Shown in pieces: positions 1 through 6,465 of a stretch of DNA of 6,547 nt (positions within the stretch are counted from its first letter, which is position 1; each line of letters begins with the position of its first letter). The notes under the pieces were generated by a model that saw only the letters and a list, made by a program, of their open reading frames with translations, was not told the DNA's origin and searched no databases. A program made the position numbers and the translations under genes. The stretch lies in contig JAWXTP010000149.1 of assembly GCA_044433415.1 (NCBI GenBank), positions 1 through 6,547 of the forward strand. The letters are read 5' to 3'. The stretch comes from JAWXTP01 sp044433415. GTDB lineage: Bacteria > Bacteroidota > Bacteroidia > Bacteroidales > Rikenellaceae.

Positions 1-49
1 ATTTAAGGTTCATTAAGGTATTTCCATACAAGTCTATAACTATAATCTA
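1..49 (-). pseudogene. In-frame continuation of the ASST-like gene beyond the TAG stop
   Basis: After the TAG at 49-47 the same frame stays open to the window edge, for 15 codons reading IIVIDLYGNTLMNLK. This follows ...AQAYAGD before the stop without any shift. Bacteroidota arylsulfotransferases typically have a segment of the type G-[ND]-E-I-[IL]-x-[IL]-[DS]-L-x-G-[ND]-T-L-x-x-L-K at this point, so the stop sits where Glu is expected; a single GAG-to-TAG change would explain it. This suggests a nonsense mutation (a pseudogene) or a base-call error rather than a natural C-terminus. The rest of the gene is outside the window. Confidence 0.6.
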
Positions 50-655
50 ATCACCTGCATAGGCCTGAGCAGAATTGATTCCCAATATACAAGAAATTGT
101 ATTTGTTTCACTATCAAAAGTAGCTATCCTAACACCTGAATTCATACATTGATACCACACAATCTTCCCTTCCATATTACTCATGGTGATATAACCTGGA
201 CTGGAACTTTGCATCTGTAATATATAGCCATCTATATCATATTCCAATTTGTCTTCTGACAATGACCCATTAGTAATTGCCGATGGTAATGAAGAAGTCG
301 AAAACTGATATTCATCAGATTCTATTTTGTTACCAGAATCATCTATTAAAACCTTAAAACTATATTTTGTATCAGCTTCTAATAAAATTAAAGTTGCTAT
401 ATCTTGTATTTCAGAACTCACCAATGAAGTCACTAAAGTATTCTCACTATCAGCAGTTTTCCAATATTCAATTTGATAATCAACAGATTTCTTAAACTCT
501 ATTTCTACATTAATTCGTAATTGATTATCATCACACTGGGTTGTTGTTATTGATTTTAGTACAGATTCTGGTGATGTGGTATTATTTTTTTCACAACCAA
601 ATAACACCATTAAAAAAAATACACTGAACCAAATAAATTTCTTCTTTATATTCAT
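47..655 (-). CDS. Lipoprotein with Ig-like domain; N-terminal part of a probable aryl-sulfate sulfotransferase, cut short by an in-frame TAG
   Basis: The 202-residue product starts with a lipoprotein signal: basic MNIKKK, a hydrophobic stretch, then lipobox L-F-G-C with the lipidated Cys at 21. Residues about 33-122 form a beta-rich domain with a fibronectin III/Ig-like look (TKYSFKV at 96-102), as found at the N-terminus of many Bacteroidota arylsulfotransferases. From about 142 the sequence (DGYILQM, SPGYITMSNMEGKIVWYQ) resembles the first propeller strands of the ASST family, which transfers sulfate between phenolic compounds. Complete members are several hundred residues long, and the catalytic His region would lie beyond this window. 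The start lies 4 bases after the stop of the GH16-like gene, so the two are probably co-transcribed and translationally coupled. As it stands the product would be a non-catalytic lipoprotein. The family call comes from remembered motifs. An unrelated Ig-like surface lipoprotein is the alternative. Confidence 0.72.
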   Translation of the reverse strand: MNIKKKFIWFSVFFLMVLFGCEKNNTTSPESVLKSITTTQCDDNQLRINVEIEFKKSVDYQIEYWKTADSENTLVTSLVSSEIQDIATLILLEADTKYSFKVLIDDSGNKIESDEYQFSTSSLPSAITNGSLSEDKLEYDIDGYILQMQSSSPGYITMSNMEGKIVWYQCMNSGVRIATFDSETNTISCILGINSAQAYAGD

Positions 656-659
656 CTAA

Positions 660-1355
660 CTATTTTTTATATTTATACTTAACATAATCATATAATCCAT
701 AATTTTCTTGTGTAGGGATGTGGTCACCTATAAATAAAAGATTTTCAACACTACAGAAAATATAGAATGCATACTCATCACCAAATGTTTGTTGAACAGA
801 GCTTACAACTTTTTTGTCTATAATCCACTCTACTTTATATTTACCATCAACTAAAGATAAATCAATTTCAAAGATATGCCAACCTGTTTTAATTTTTACA
901 GGTACAGACTGAAACGGGTGAGCCTGAGTTGTTGCGTAAGCTATCATTTCATCATCTGCTGCCCCTAACTCCTCTCTCACTGCTTGTTTGCCATAGCCTA
1001 TTTCAAAATCAATTTCATGTTGATCGTCACAATAAATCCACGAACCTACACTTGCTTGGTCACCCTTACCCATTTGTGGAATATAGGTTTTCCATGTATA
1101 ACGACCTGTAGTATATATTTTATCTACAGTTCTTATCTTTTTTCTATCACGTGAATTTGCATTTGTAAAAATACGTAAAATACCATCTTCTATTTCACAT
1201 TGATTATTAGGGTTTGTGTCCTGATGACCAAATTCCCAACCTTCTAAACTATCAAAATTCCATACTTGTTTCTTAGGTGGTTGTTGAGCATATAAAAATG
1301 ACGTTAACGTTGCTGAAAGCAAGATTAAGCCGATATTTCTTAAAGGTAGTTTCAT
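660..1355 (-). CDS. Secreted GH16-like glycoside hydrolase (concanavalin A-like jelly-roll), putative
   Basis: The 231-residue protein has a type I signal peptide (MKLPLRNIGLILLSATLTSF, with a likely cut after LYA at 23) and no lipobox, so it should be periplasmic or secreted. Residues 113-118 read H-E-I-D-F-E. This fits the GH16 ExDxE active-site strand of the lichenase/XTH type, without the beta-bulge of laminarinases, with E114 as nucleophile, D116 as helper and E118 as acid/base. Order of strands and length match short beta-glucanases: a GRYTWKTYIP strand near 84-93, the motif strand, GWHIFEIDL at 158-166, KVEWIIDKKVV at 174-184 (the usual W-x-x-D-G region) and a final YDYVKYKYK at 222-230. 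The sequence is divergent from textbook lichenases, so the substrate cannot be assigned. It lies downstream of susCD-like genes and 4 bases before the ASST-like gene. A non-catalytic lectin-like binding protein is the main alternative. Confidence 0.72.
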   Translation of the reverse strand: MKLPLRNIGLILLSATLTSFLYAQQPPKKQVWNFDSLEGWEFGHQDTNPNNQCEIEDGILRIFTNANSRDRKKIRTVDKIYTTGRYTWKTYIPQMGKGDQASVGSWIYCDDQHEIDFEIGYGKQAVREELGAADDEMIAYATTQAHPFQSVPVKIKTGWHIFEIDLSLVDGKYKVEWIIDKKVVSSVQQTFGDEYAFYIFCSVENLLFIGDHIPTQENYGLYDYVKYKYKK

Positions 1356-1382
1356 ATCATTTTTTTAAAGTTGTATAATATT

Positions 1383-1419
1383 AATTAGGGCGAATTATGA
1401 AACTAATATCGCCCTAATT
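1383..1419 (-). other. Strong hairpin 2 upstream of the GH16-like gene
   Basis: Perfect 11-bp arms AATTAGGGCGA (1383-1393) and TCGCCCTAATT (1409-1419) include five consecutive G-C pairs, in a very AT-rich surrounding. Inside, ATTA (1394-1397) pairs with TAAT (1404-1407) past one bulged A (1408), leaving a six-base loop. It ends 27 bases before the GH16-like start codon. No U-run follows on the minus strand. It may lower expression of the two distal genes relative to susCD, mark an mRNA processing site, or be an operator for a separate promoter. Confidence 0.6.
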
Positions 1420-1436
1420 GTTTATCTATGTCTCTA

Positions 1437-1456
1437 TTCTAAGACATTTCTTAGAA
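1437..1456 (-). other. Hairpin 1 in the gap after the susD-like gene
   Basis: Perfect 8-bp arms TTCTAAGA (1437-1444) and TCTTAGAA (1449-1456) enclose a 4-base loop. The hairpin forms in the transcript 18 bases after the SusD stop. No U-run follows on the minus strand, so it does not look like a classical intrinsic terminator. Protection of the susCD part of the mRNA is a reasonable inference. Confidence 0.55.
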
Positions 1457-1474
1457 CTTATTTATAAAATTATA

Positions 1475-3145
1475 CTAAAAATCTCTACAATTTAATAAAT
1501 CTGGATTTATATCCGACTCTGTTTTAGGTACAGGGAAGTAACGTCTAATATCATTTTCCGTTAAATCCTGTGGGTAAACTAACCACATTGAGCTTAGGTC
1601 TGTAGCAGATTCAGCATTAGCTTCCATCCATTCTGATTTAAGTTTAATAGCAGCAATGTAATCTTCCATTGTTTCTTTCCAAAGCCCCATTCTAATTAAG
1701 TCTGGACGACGAACACCTTCATTATTTAACTCTAGAAGACGTTCATCACAAATTGCTCTACGTAACGCATCTGTATTGCTGTAATCACTAAGAACAAGAT
1801 TTTTAGAAGAGTGACCAAATGCACGTTCTCTAATTCTATTAATTAAATCTACAGCCTCTTGTGTAGGACCATATAACTCATTAAGGATTTCAGCTTTACA
1901 AAGAATGATATCAGCATATCTTAATATACATACATTATTGTTTGTTCTATAATTGTAAGTACCAGGATTTAAGTATTTATATTTCTGAGTATAACCTGCA
2001 TCTAACTCGTAAGTTATTTTTTCATCAGTAACTTCATATACAGTATTTACATCTTCTATAGTCTCAGGAATCTTGTAATATCTTGGTTGAGCAGCATTAG
2101 CATCATACACATTCCTAAAGTCTGTTACCATCAATACAGAGAAACGTTCATCATCTTGATCAAATTTCCATACTGTTTCTAAAGGAATACTAAATAAGTC
2201 CCAACCCATATCATAAGTCCAAGGAGTGAAGTTCATACCAACATCTGAAGCACCTGATGCGATATCACCACTAGCTCTTACAGCAAAGATTATTTCATTA
2301 TTATATAAAGCAGCATCTGTAGTTGGGTCGAAGATATCCCAAACTTTTGCTTGTAAAGAATAAGTACTTCCTTCAAGCTCCATGATTTCATTTACATATT
2401 TTAATGCGCTTGTCCACTCTGAACTAGCATCACCACCTGATTGACGTAGGCGACCAGCAGCTCTCATGTGAACACGAGCTAACAAACCTAAAGCCGCACC
2501 ATAAGTAGCTCTACCAGCATCTGTTGTAGCAGCATAAGATAAAGGTAATGAAAGTTTAGCAATATCTAAGTCACTTTTAATTTGATCTTCAATTTCAGTA
2601 ATTGAAGATTGAGACACTACAGAAGTAACTTCAATTTGACTATCTGTCACTAGAGGTACAGTATAAAATAAGTCTGTTAATTGGTAATAAGCAAATGCAC
2701 GTAAGAAATATGCCTGTGCTAAATAAGCTGCTTTTTCTAAAGCACCAGCTTCTGCATCTTCATCATCATCAAACTCTTCATCAGCAATTAATGGAATATA
2801 GTCTATTGCTGTATTTGCACGAGCAACCATACTATAATAACCGCTCCATGAAGTTGTAACGTCAGCATTAGATGACATGCTTGCTTCATTTAATAATTCA
2901 CAGTCCATTTGTTCCCTATAACAAGCATCTGTTGTCATATCATTCAAATAGAAAATAGCTCTATGTGTAACTGTTATTAAAGGAGAATAAATACCATCAA
3001 TAGCTGCTGACGCATCACTTTCTGAAACGAAAGCATTTGATGTTACTAATTGTGAATAGATAACTTCCTCCAAGTCGTCACTACAAGAATTCAGCGTGGC
3101 AACCGAAGCTATCAGCATTAAATATTTTATTATATTCATTTTCAT
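1475..3145 (-). CDS. SusD/RagB-family outer-membrane glycan-binding lipoprotein
   Basis: This 556-residue surface lipoprotein should cap the partner SusC barrel and bind incoming oligosaccharide. The signal sequence ends in lipobox L-N-S-C (Cys21). The residues after it, S-D-D-L-E-E, form an acidic patch like the export signal that sends Bacteroidota lipoproteins to the cell surface. Residues about 30-230 are the TPR-containing N-terminal half, with the typical AYFLRAFAYYQLTDLFYTVPL at 145-165. The C-terminal SusD/RagB signatures are all present: CILRYADIILCKAEILNE (406-423), INRIRERA (435-442), DERLLELNNEGVRRPDLIRMG (467-487) and the final RRYFPVPKTESDINPDLL (534-551). Length is normal and the gene looks intact. 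A very acidic insert (EEFDDDEDAEA, 123-133) may be a metal-binding or surface loop. A second in-frame ATG two codons in (3139) could also serve as the start. The stop is TAG at the expected C-terminus. It is 120 bases downstream of the SusC gene and surely in the same operon. Confidence 0.97.
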   Translation of the reverse strand: MKMNIIKYLMLIASVATLNSCSDDLEEVIYSQLVTSNAFVSESDASAAIDGIYSPLITVTHRAIFYLNDMTTDACYREQMDCELLNEASMSSNADVTTSWSGYYSMVARANTAIDYIPLIADEEFDDDEDAEAGALEKAAYLAQAYFLRAFAYYQLTDLFYTVPLVTDSQIEVTSVVSQSSITEIEDQIKSDLDIAKLSLPLSYAATTDAGRATYGAALGLLARVHMRAAGRLRQSGGDASSEWTSALKYVNEIMELEGSTYSLQAKVWDIFDPTTDAALYNNEIIFAVRASGDIASGASDVGMNFTPWTYDMGWDLFSIPLETVWKFDQDDERFSVLMVTDFRNVYDANAAQPRYYKIPETIEDVNTVYEVTDEKITYELDAGYTQKYKYLNPGTYNYRTNNNVCILRYADIILCKAEILNELYGPTQEAVDLINRIRERAFGHSSKNLVLSDYSNTDALRRAICDERLLELNNEGVRRPDLIRMGLWKETMEDYIAAIKLKSEWMEANAESATDLSSMWLVYPQDLTENDIRRYFPVPKTESDINPDLLNCRDF

Positions 3146-3181
3146 AATTTAATAATTTTTAATTCAAGGTATTATGTAAAC

Positions 3182-3237
3182 GCCATATAAAATACAATAA
3201 TTCACTGTGTACGAGAATATTATAATATTTTTATGGC
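3182..3237 (-). other. Hairpin in the susC-susD gap
   Basis: GCCATA (3182-3187) pairs with TATGGC (3232-3237). After one bulged T (3188), AAAATA (3189-3194) pairs with TATTTT (3226-3231), leaving a 31-base loop. In the minus-strand transcript it stands between the SusC stop and the SusD start with no U-run after it. It is therefore more likely a processing or stability element than a terminator. Confidence 0.4.
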
Positions 3238-3265
3238 TTTTTTCATAGATTATCAATTTTTATTG

Positions 3266-6200
3266 TTAGAAAACAATTTTAGCACCAAAGTTGAATGTTC
3301 TGTAAGCTGGGTAAGAGCTAAAGTCTAAACCTTGGGATACAGCCGAACCAGCGTTTGTACTAACCTCTGGGTTAAATCCTGAGTAACCAGTAATTGTAAA
3401 TAGATTTTGAGCTCCTACAAATACACGTAAGTTTTTAATATAATCCGAAATTCCTAATTCATGTACTGGCAAAGTATAACCTAATTCAACATTTTGTAAT
3501 CTCAAATAACTTGCATCCTCAACAAAACGAGAGTTTACATAAGAACCATATTTAATACCTGCTGTTTTAGTATATCCTGCTCTAGGGATAGTATTTGAAG
3601 GATTATATTGAGTCCATCTATCTACACATTCAACTAAACGATTATTGTCCTCTAACACAACACGAGATAAGTTAAACAAGTCATTTCCTACAGAAGAATC
3701 AAGGAAGAATGAGAAGTCAAAATCTTTAATTGTGAAATTATTTCCTATACCTAAAACAAATGTTGGATTACCGTCACCGATAACAGTTCTGTCATTTTCT
3801 GTAATAACACCATCACCATCTAAATCTTTAAACTTAGGGTCACCAGCAACAGAAGTAGGTTGCGCTGAATAAGTCTCACCTGTTTGAATGATACCATCAA
3901 ATACATAACCATATATAGAACTCAAAGCATAACCTTCTTTAACGATAGCATATTCCTCGCTATTGTACCAACCTTGAGGGCTTATACTTGAATATTGAGC
4001 AACACCATCATTAAATTCTAAGATTTTGTTTCTATTAAGCGAAAGGTTAAGAGTTGTCTGCCAGCTAAAGTTTTGTTTTGAAATATTATTAGATTTAATA
4101 AATAACTCAAAACCTCTATTTCTAATTTTACCGTCATTACCCATCATTGTCGAGAAACCACCTGTAACAGCAGAAATAGACATAGAGTTTAGTAGGTCAT
4201 CAGTAATTTTATCATAATAGTCAACATTTACTTCAATTCTATTGTTAAGTAAAGTAAAGTCCAAACCTAAGTCTAACTGTTTTGTTGTTTCCCATTTTAG
4301 ATTTGGATTACCTGCTGAAGAAGCATACAAACCTTTAGAAATAGAACTACCACCAAGATATACACTAGTAAGCGCATAAGTACGTTGTGAAAGATAGTTA
4401 CCAATACCGTCATTACCTGTTACACCATAACTTGCTCTTACTTTTAGACTATTAACAACTGGTGTAATAAATTTCATAAATTCCTCATCACCTAATTGCC
4501 ATGCAGCAGAAGCTGAAGGGAAGTAACCCCATTTATTATTAGCACCAAAGTTTGATGAAGCATCAGCTCTAAAAGATGCATTGAAAACATATTTATCTTT
4601 AAGCACATATTCAGCTCTAGTGAAGAATGAAATAGAAAGGTTATCTTCTCTAGCAGAACTTACCCAGTTCATAGTTTCAGCAGCACCTATATTATTAAAA
4701 GAAAATTCATCGGTAGAAAAACCATAAGCTTGCATATCGTTTGATTCATAAACATTTTCTATACGTGTAGTACCACCAATAATTTTAACATTATGAATAT
4801 CGTTAAAAACTTCATTCCATGTTAAAACCGCATCAAGTTGCTGTTTCTCAGTTTTGTAATTATTAATAGTAGCAATACCATTATAAGACAAACCAACATT
4901 TGTTGTTACTGGATAGTATTTTTGACTTTTTGAGTTATCAACACTATAAGTGTAAGAAACTCTCGCTGTAAGAGATTTTAAGATATCTACTTCCCCAAAA
5001 AGTGTTGCATATACATTATTACCTATATCTGCAAAATCAACATCATTTAACTCACTAAAAATAGCAGGTTTAACACCTTCATTACCGAATACGTCAGCAC
5101 CAGTTTCTGTACCTAGAGGAGACATCAACAAGATAGAATATATTGTATTGTCATTAGTTGAGTTTGTACCCATACTAACATAATTTTTGTTAGTTTTTGA
5201 CAAATACATGTTAGTACCTATTCTTACTCTATCTGTAAGTTTATAATCTAGGTTTGTTCTAACACTAAAACGGTCAAAATTAGTATTTTGAAGAATACCT
5301 ATATCATCAATATAGTTTGCTGAAATTGCCATACCCATTTTATCACTACCTCCCATGATAGAAAATTGATGGTTTTGTGTCATAGCACTTTGTGTAGTTG
5401 CTTTAACCCAATCTGTGCCAGCTCCAGTATATTGTAATTCCTCATCTGTATATGGCGCATTACCAACACTACCAGCATCTTCCCATACCTTCATATTGTA
5501 GTTAATAACATCTTGTGCGTCCATCAAATCCCAAGGATTAACTAAAGACTTGATAGCTAAATCATAACCATAAGAGATAGTGTATTTACCTTCTGAGCCT
5601 TTTTTTGTTGTAATTAACACAACACCATTTGCACCACGTGCACCATAAATAGATGTTGCAGCGGCATCTTTTAGAATTTCTATAGACTGAATATCGCCAG
5701 GATTAATTTGACTCCCCAAGTCAGTTTGGAAACCATCGACAACATAAAGTGGCTCATTATCAGCACTAATTGAAGCTGTACCCCTAATACGAATAGAAAT
5801 ATCTCCTCCTGGTTCGCTAGAATTTTGCTTAACAAGTACCCCAGCAGCTCTACCCTTAATAAGCTGTGCAGTGTTAGTAATTACCCCCGCTTTAATGTCA
5901 TCTGCTTTAAGAGATGAAATAGATCCCGCTAAATCTCTCTTTTTTGTAGTACCGTAGCCTACTACAATAACTTCATCCGCATTAATTGCGTCTTCTTGCA
6001 TTTCGATTGTTAAAAACGATGTGTCATCATTGACGTTGATACTTTGTGTAATCATCCCCAGAAATGATGCTTGAAGAACATCACCTGAATTCACATTTAA
6101 TTGGAATCCCCCATCCATTCCAGAGGTTACCCCTGTCGTAGTTCCTTTAATTAAAACTGTAACTCCGGGTAGCGGAGTTTTTGATTTGGCATCATAAACG

Positions 6201-6277
6201 ATACCACTTACTTTGTTTTGTGCAAAGCTAACCGTAGTTATCAAGCACGCAAACAATAATGAGTAAAGTTTGTTCAT
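3266..6277 (-). CDS. SusC/RagA-family TonB-dependent outer-membrane transporter
   Basis: This 1003-residue, intact outer-membrane importer moves oligosaccharides into the periplasm using TonB-ExbBD energy. The signal peptide is residues 1-19 (cut after SFA). Residues about 22-97 form the carboxypeptidase-D regulatory-like domain (GIVYDAKSKTPLPGVTVLIKG) typical of SusC proteins. A TonB-box region DEVIVVGYGT follows at 101-110. The plug domain runs to about 225 and carries the SusC signatures SIRIRGTASI (161-170), EPLYVVDG (175-182) and IEILKDAAATSIYGARGANG (199-218). The barrel ends in a C-terminal aromatic strand (TFNFGAKIVF, final Phe). Near residue 816 lies D-L-D-G-D-G-V-I-T-E-N-D, a calcium-loop-like motif common in late SusC barrels. 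No STN domain precedes the CarboxypepD-like domain, so direct ECF-sigma/anti-sigma signalling by this protein is not expected. Start ATG at 6277 has an A/T-rich leader without Shine-Dalgarno, normal for Bacteroidota. The substrate is unknown. Confidence 0.98.
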   Translation of the reverse strand: MNKLYSLLFACLITTVSFAQNKVSGIVYDAKSKTPLPGVTVLIKGTTTGVTSGMDGGFQLNVNSGDVLQASFLGMITQSINVNDDTSFLTIEMQEDAINADEVIVVGYGTTKKRDLAGSISSLKADDIKAGVITNTAQLIKGRAAGVLVKQNSSEPGGDISIRIRGTASISADNEPLYVVDGFQTDLGSQINPGDIQSIEILKDAAATSIYGARGANGVVLITTKKGSEGKYTISYGYDLAIKSLVNPWDLMDAQDVINYNMKVWEDAGSVGNAPYTDEELQYTGAGTDWVKATTQSAMTQNHQFSIMGGSDKMGMAISANYIDDIGILQNTNFDRFSVRTNLDYKLTDRVRIGTNMYLSKTNKNYVSMGTNSTNDNTIYSILLMSPLGTETGADVFGNEGVKPAIFSELNDVDFADIGNNVYATLFGEVDILKSLTARVSYTYSVDNSKSQKYYPVTTNVGLSYNGIATINNYKTEKQQLDAVLTWNEVFNDIHNVKIIGGTTRIENVYESNDMQAYGFSTDEFSFNNIGAAETMNWVSSAREDNLSISFFTRAEYVLKDKYVFNASFRADASSNFGANNKWGYFPSASAAWQLGDEEFMKFITPVVNSLKVRASYGVTGNDGIGNYLSQRTYALTSVYLGGSSISKGLYASSAGNPNLKWETTKQLDLGLDFTLLNNRIEVNVDYYDKITDDLLNSMSISAVTGGFSTMMGNDGKIRNRGFELFIKSNNISKQNFSWQTTLNLSLNRNKILEFNDGVAQYSSISPQGWYNSEEYAIVKEGYALSSIYGYVFDGIIQTGETYSAQPTSVAGDPKFKDLDGDGVITENDRTVIGDGNPTFVLGIGNNFTIKDFDFSFFLDSSVGNDLFNLSRVVLEDNNRLVECVDRWTQYNPSNTIPRAGYTKTAGIKYGSYVNSRFVEDASYLRLQNVELGYTLPVHELGISDYIKNLRVFVGAQNLFTITGYSGFNPEVSTNAGSAVSQGLDFSSYPAYRTFNFGAKIVF

Positions 6278-6309
6278 AATTTAAAGTTTTTTGGTTAATG
6301 TTTCGTAAA

Positions 6310-6346
6310 GTTATAAAAAAAAACATAAATAAATGCATTTTATAAC
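6310..6346. repeat. Inverted repeat spanning the candidate susC-like promoter
   Basis: GTTATAAAA (6310-6318) and its exact complement TTTTATAAC (6338-6346) are separated by 19 bases. The inner arm overlaps the candidate -7 box at 6313-6306, and the spacer contains the palindrome AAATGCATTT (6331-6340). It could be a regulator site covering the promoter or a structured 5' leader. The arms are almost pure A/T, so chance is a real alternative. Confidence 0.35.
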
Positions 6347-6392
6347 AATTACTGCGTTATTTTTGTAAAATTATAATCTTTTATCACTTTCC

Positions 6393-6416
6393 GCATTAAA
6401 TAGTATAATTTAATGC
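6393..6416. repeat. Perfect 9-bp inverted repeat, operator-like dyad upstream of the susC-like gene
   Basis: GCATTAAAT (6393-6401) and its exact complement ATTTAATGC (6408-6416) flank a 6-base spacer, AGTATA. The centre lies about 127 bases upstream of the SusC start codon and about 35 bases from the IS end. A site this far upstream would suit an activator of the PUL. On the plus strand it is followed by a T-rich stretch, but no plus-strand gene is present, so a terminator role is unlikely. Confidence 0.45.
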
Positions 6417-6433
6417 CTTTATTTATTTATTAG

Positions 6434-6465
6434 CTGAATTCAACCTGCAAATGCAACTGAATTCA
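6434..6465. repeat. Direct repeat CTGAATTCA at the IS end
   Basis: The 9-mer CTGAATTCA occurs at 6434-6442 and again at 6457-6465, 23 bases apart start to start. The two copies flank the transposase stop codon. They probably belong to the element's terminal repeat or transposase-binding site, but they are short and each contains a palindromic GAATTC, so chance recurrence is possible. Confidence 0.45.

Larger units (their letters stand above)
6278..6439 (-). promoter_or_regulatory. Upstream regulatory region of the susC-like operon
   Basis: These 162 non-coding, very AT-rich bases separate the IS30 end from the SusC start and must hold the operon promoter, unless transcription enters from the IS. 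The best match to the Bacteroidota -7 box TAnnTTTG on the minus strand is TAACTTTA at 6313-6306 (one mismatch), which would give a leader of roughly 25 bases. A T9 tract lies just upstream (6323-6315). No convincing -33 TTG stands at the right distance. A second, similar candidate, TAATTTTA, is at 6373-6366. Neither is strong, consistent with a promoter that needs an activator. No terminator-like hairpin plus U-run for the transposase is visible on the minus strand. Confidence 0.4.

Noticed and set aside
47..49. Reassignment of UAG as a sense codon to explain the interrupted ASST-like gene
   Set aside because: UAG also terminates the SusD-like protein precisely at its conserved C-terminus (1475-1477) and the GH16-like protein (660-662), so it acts as a normal stop in this genome.
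929..1111. Plus-strand open frame of 60 codons
   Set aside because: It lies entirely antisense to the GH16-like gene, has low-complexity Leu/His/Pro composition and no recognisable domain.
1353..1360. Overlapping mini-frame ATG-ATA-TGA just before the GH16-like start
   Set aside because: A two-codon frame in an A/T-rich leader is expected by chance; nothing marks it as a leader peptide.
1383..1456. Intrinsic terminator ending the susCD transcript
   Set aside because: The stems are good, but neither is followed by a U-tract in the transcribed direction, so they are listed as hairpins of unknown role.
3146..3200. Separate promoter for the susD-like gene (minus-strand TACCTTGA near the start)
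   Set aside because: It misses two positions of the TAnnTTTG box and has no -33 element at a normal distance; co-transcription with susC is far more likely.
3645..4217. Two plus-strand open frames (3645-3872 and 4026-4217)
   Set aside because: Both are antisense shadows inside the well-supported SusC-like gene, with no signal, domain or leader features.
6315..6323. T9 tract on the minus strand as a terminator U-run for the transposase
   Set aside because: The palindrome before it (AAATGCATTT) has no loop and only weak pairs, so it cannot form a terminator stem.
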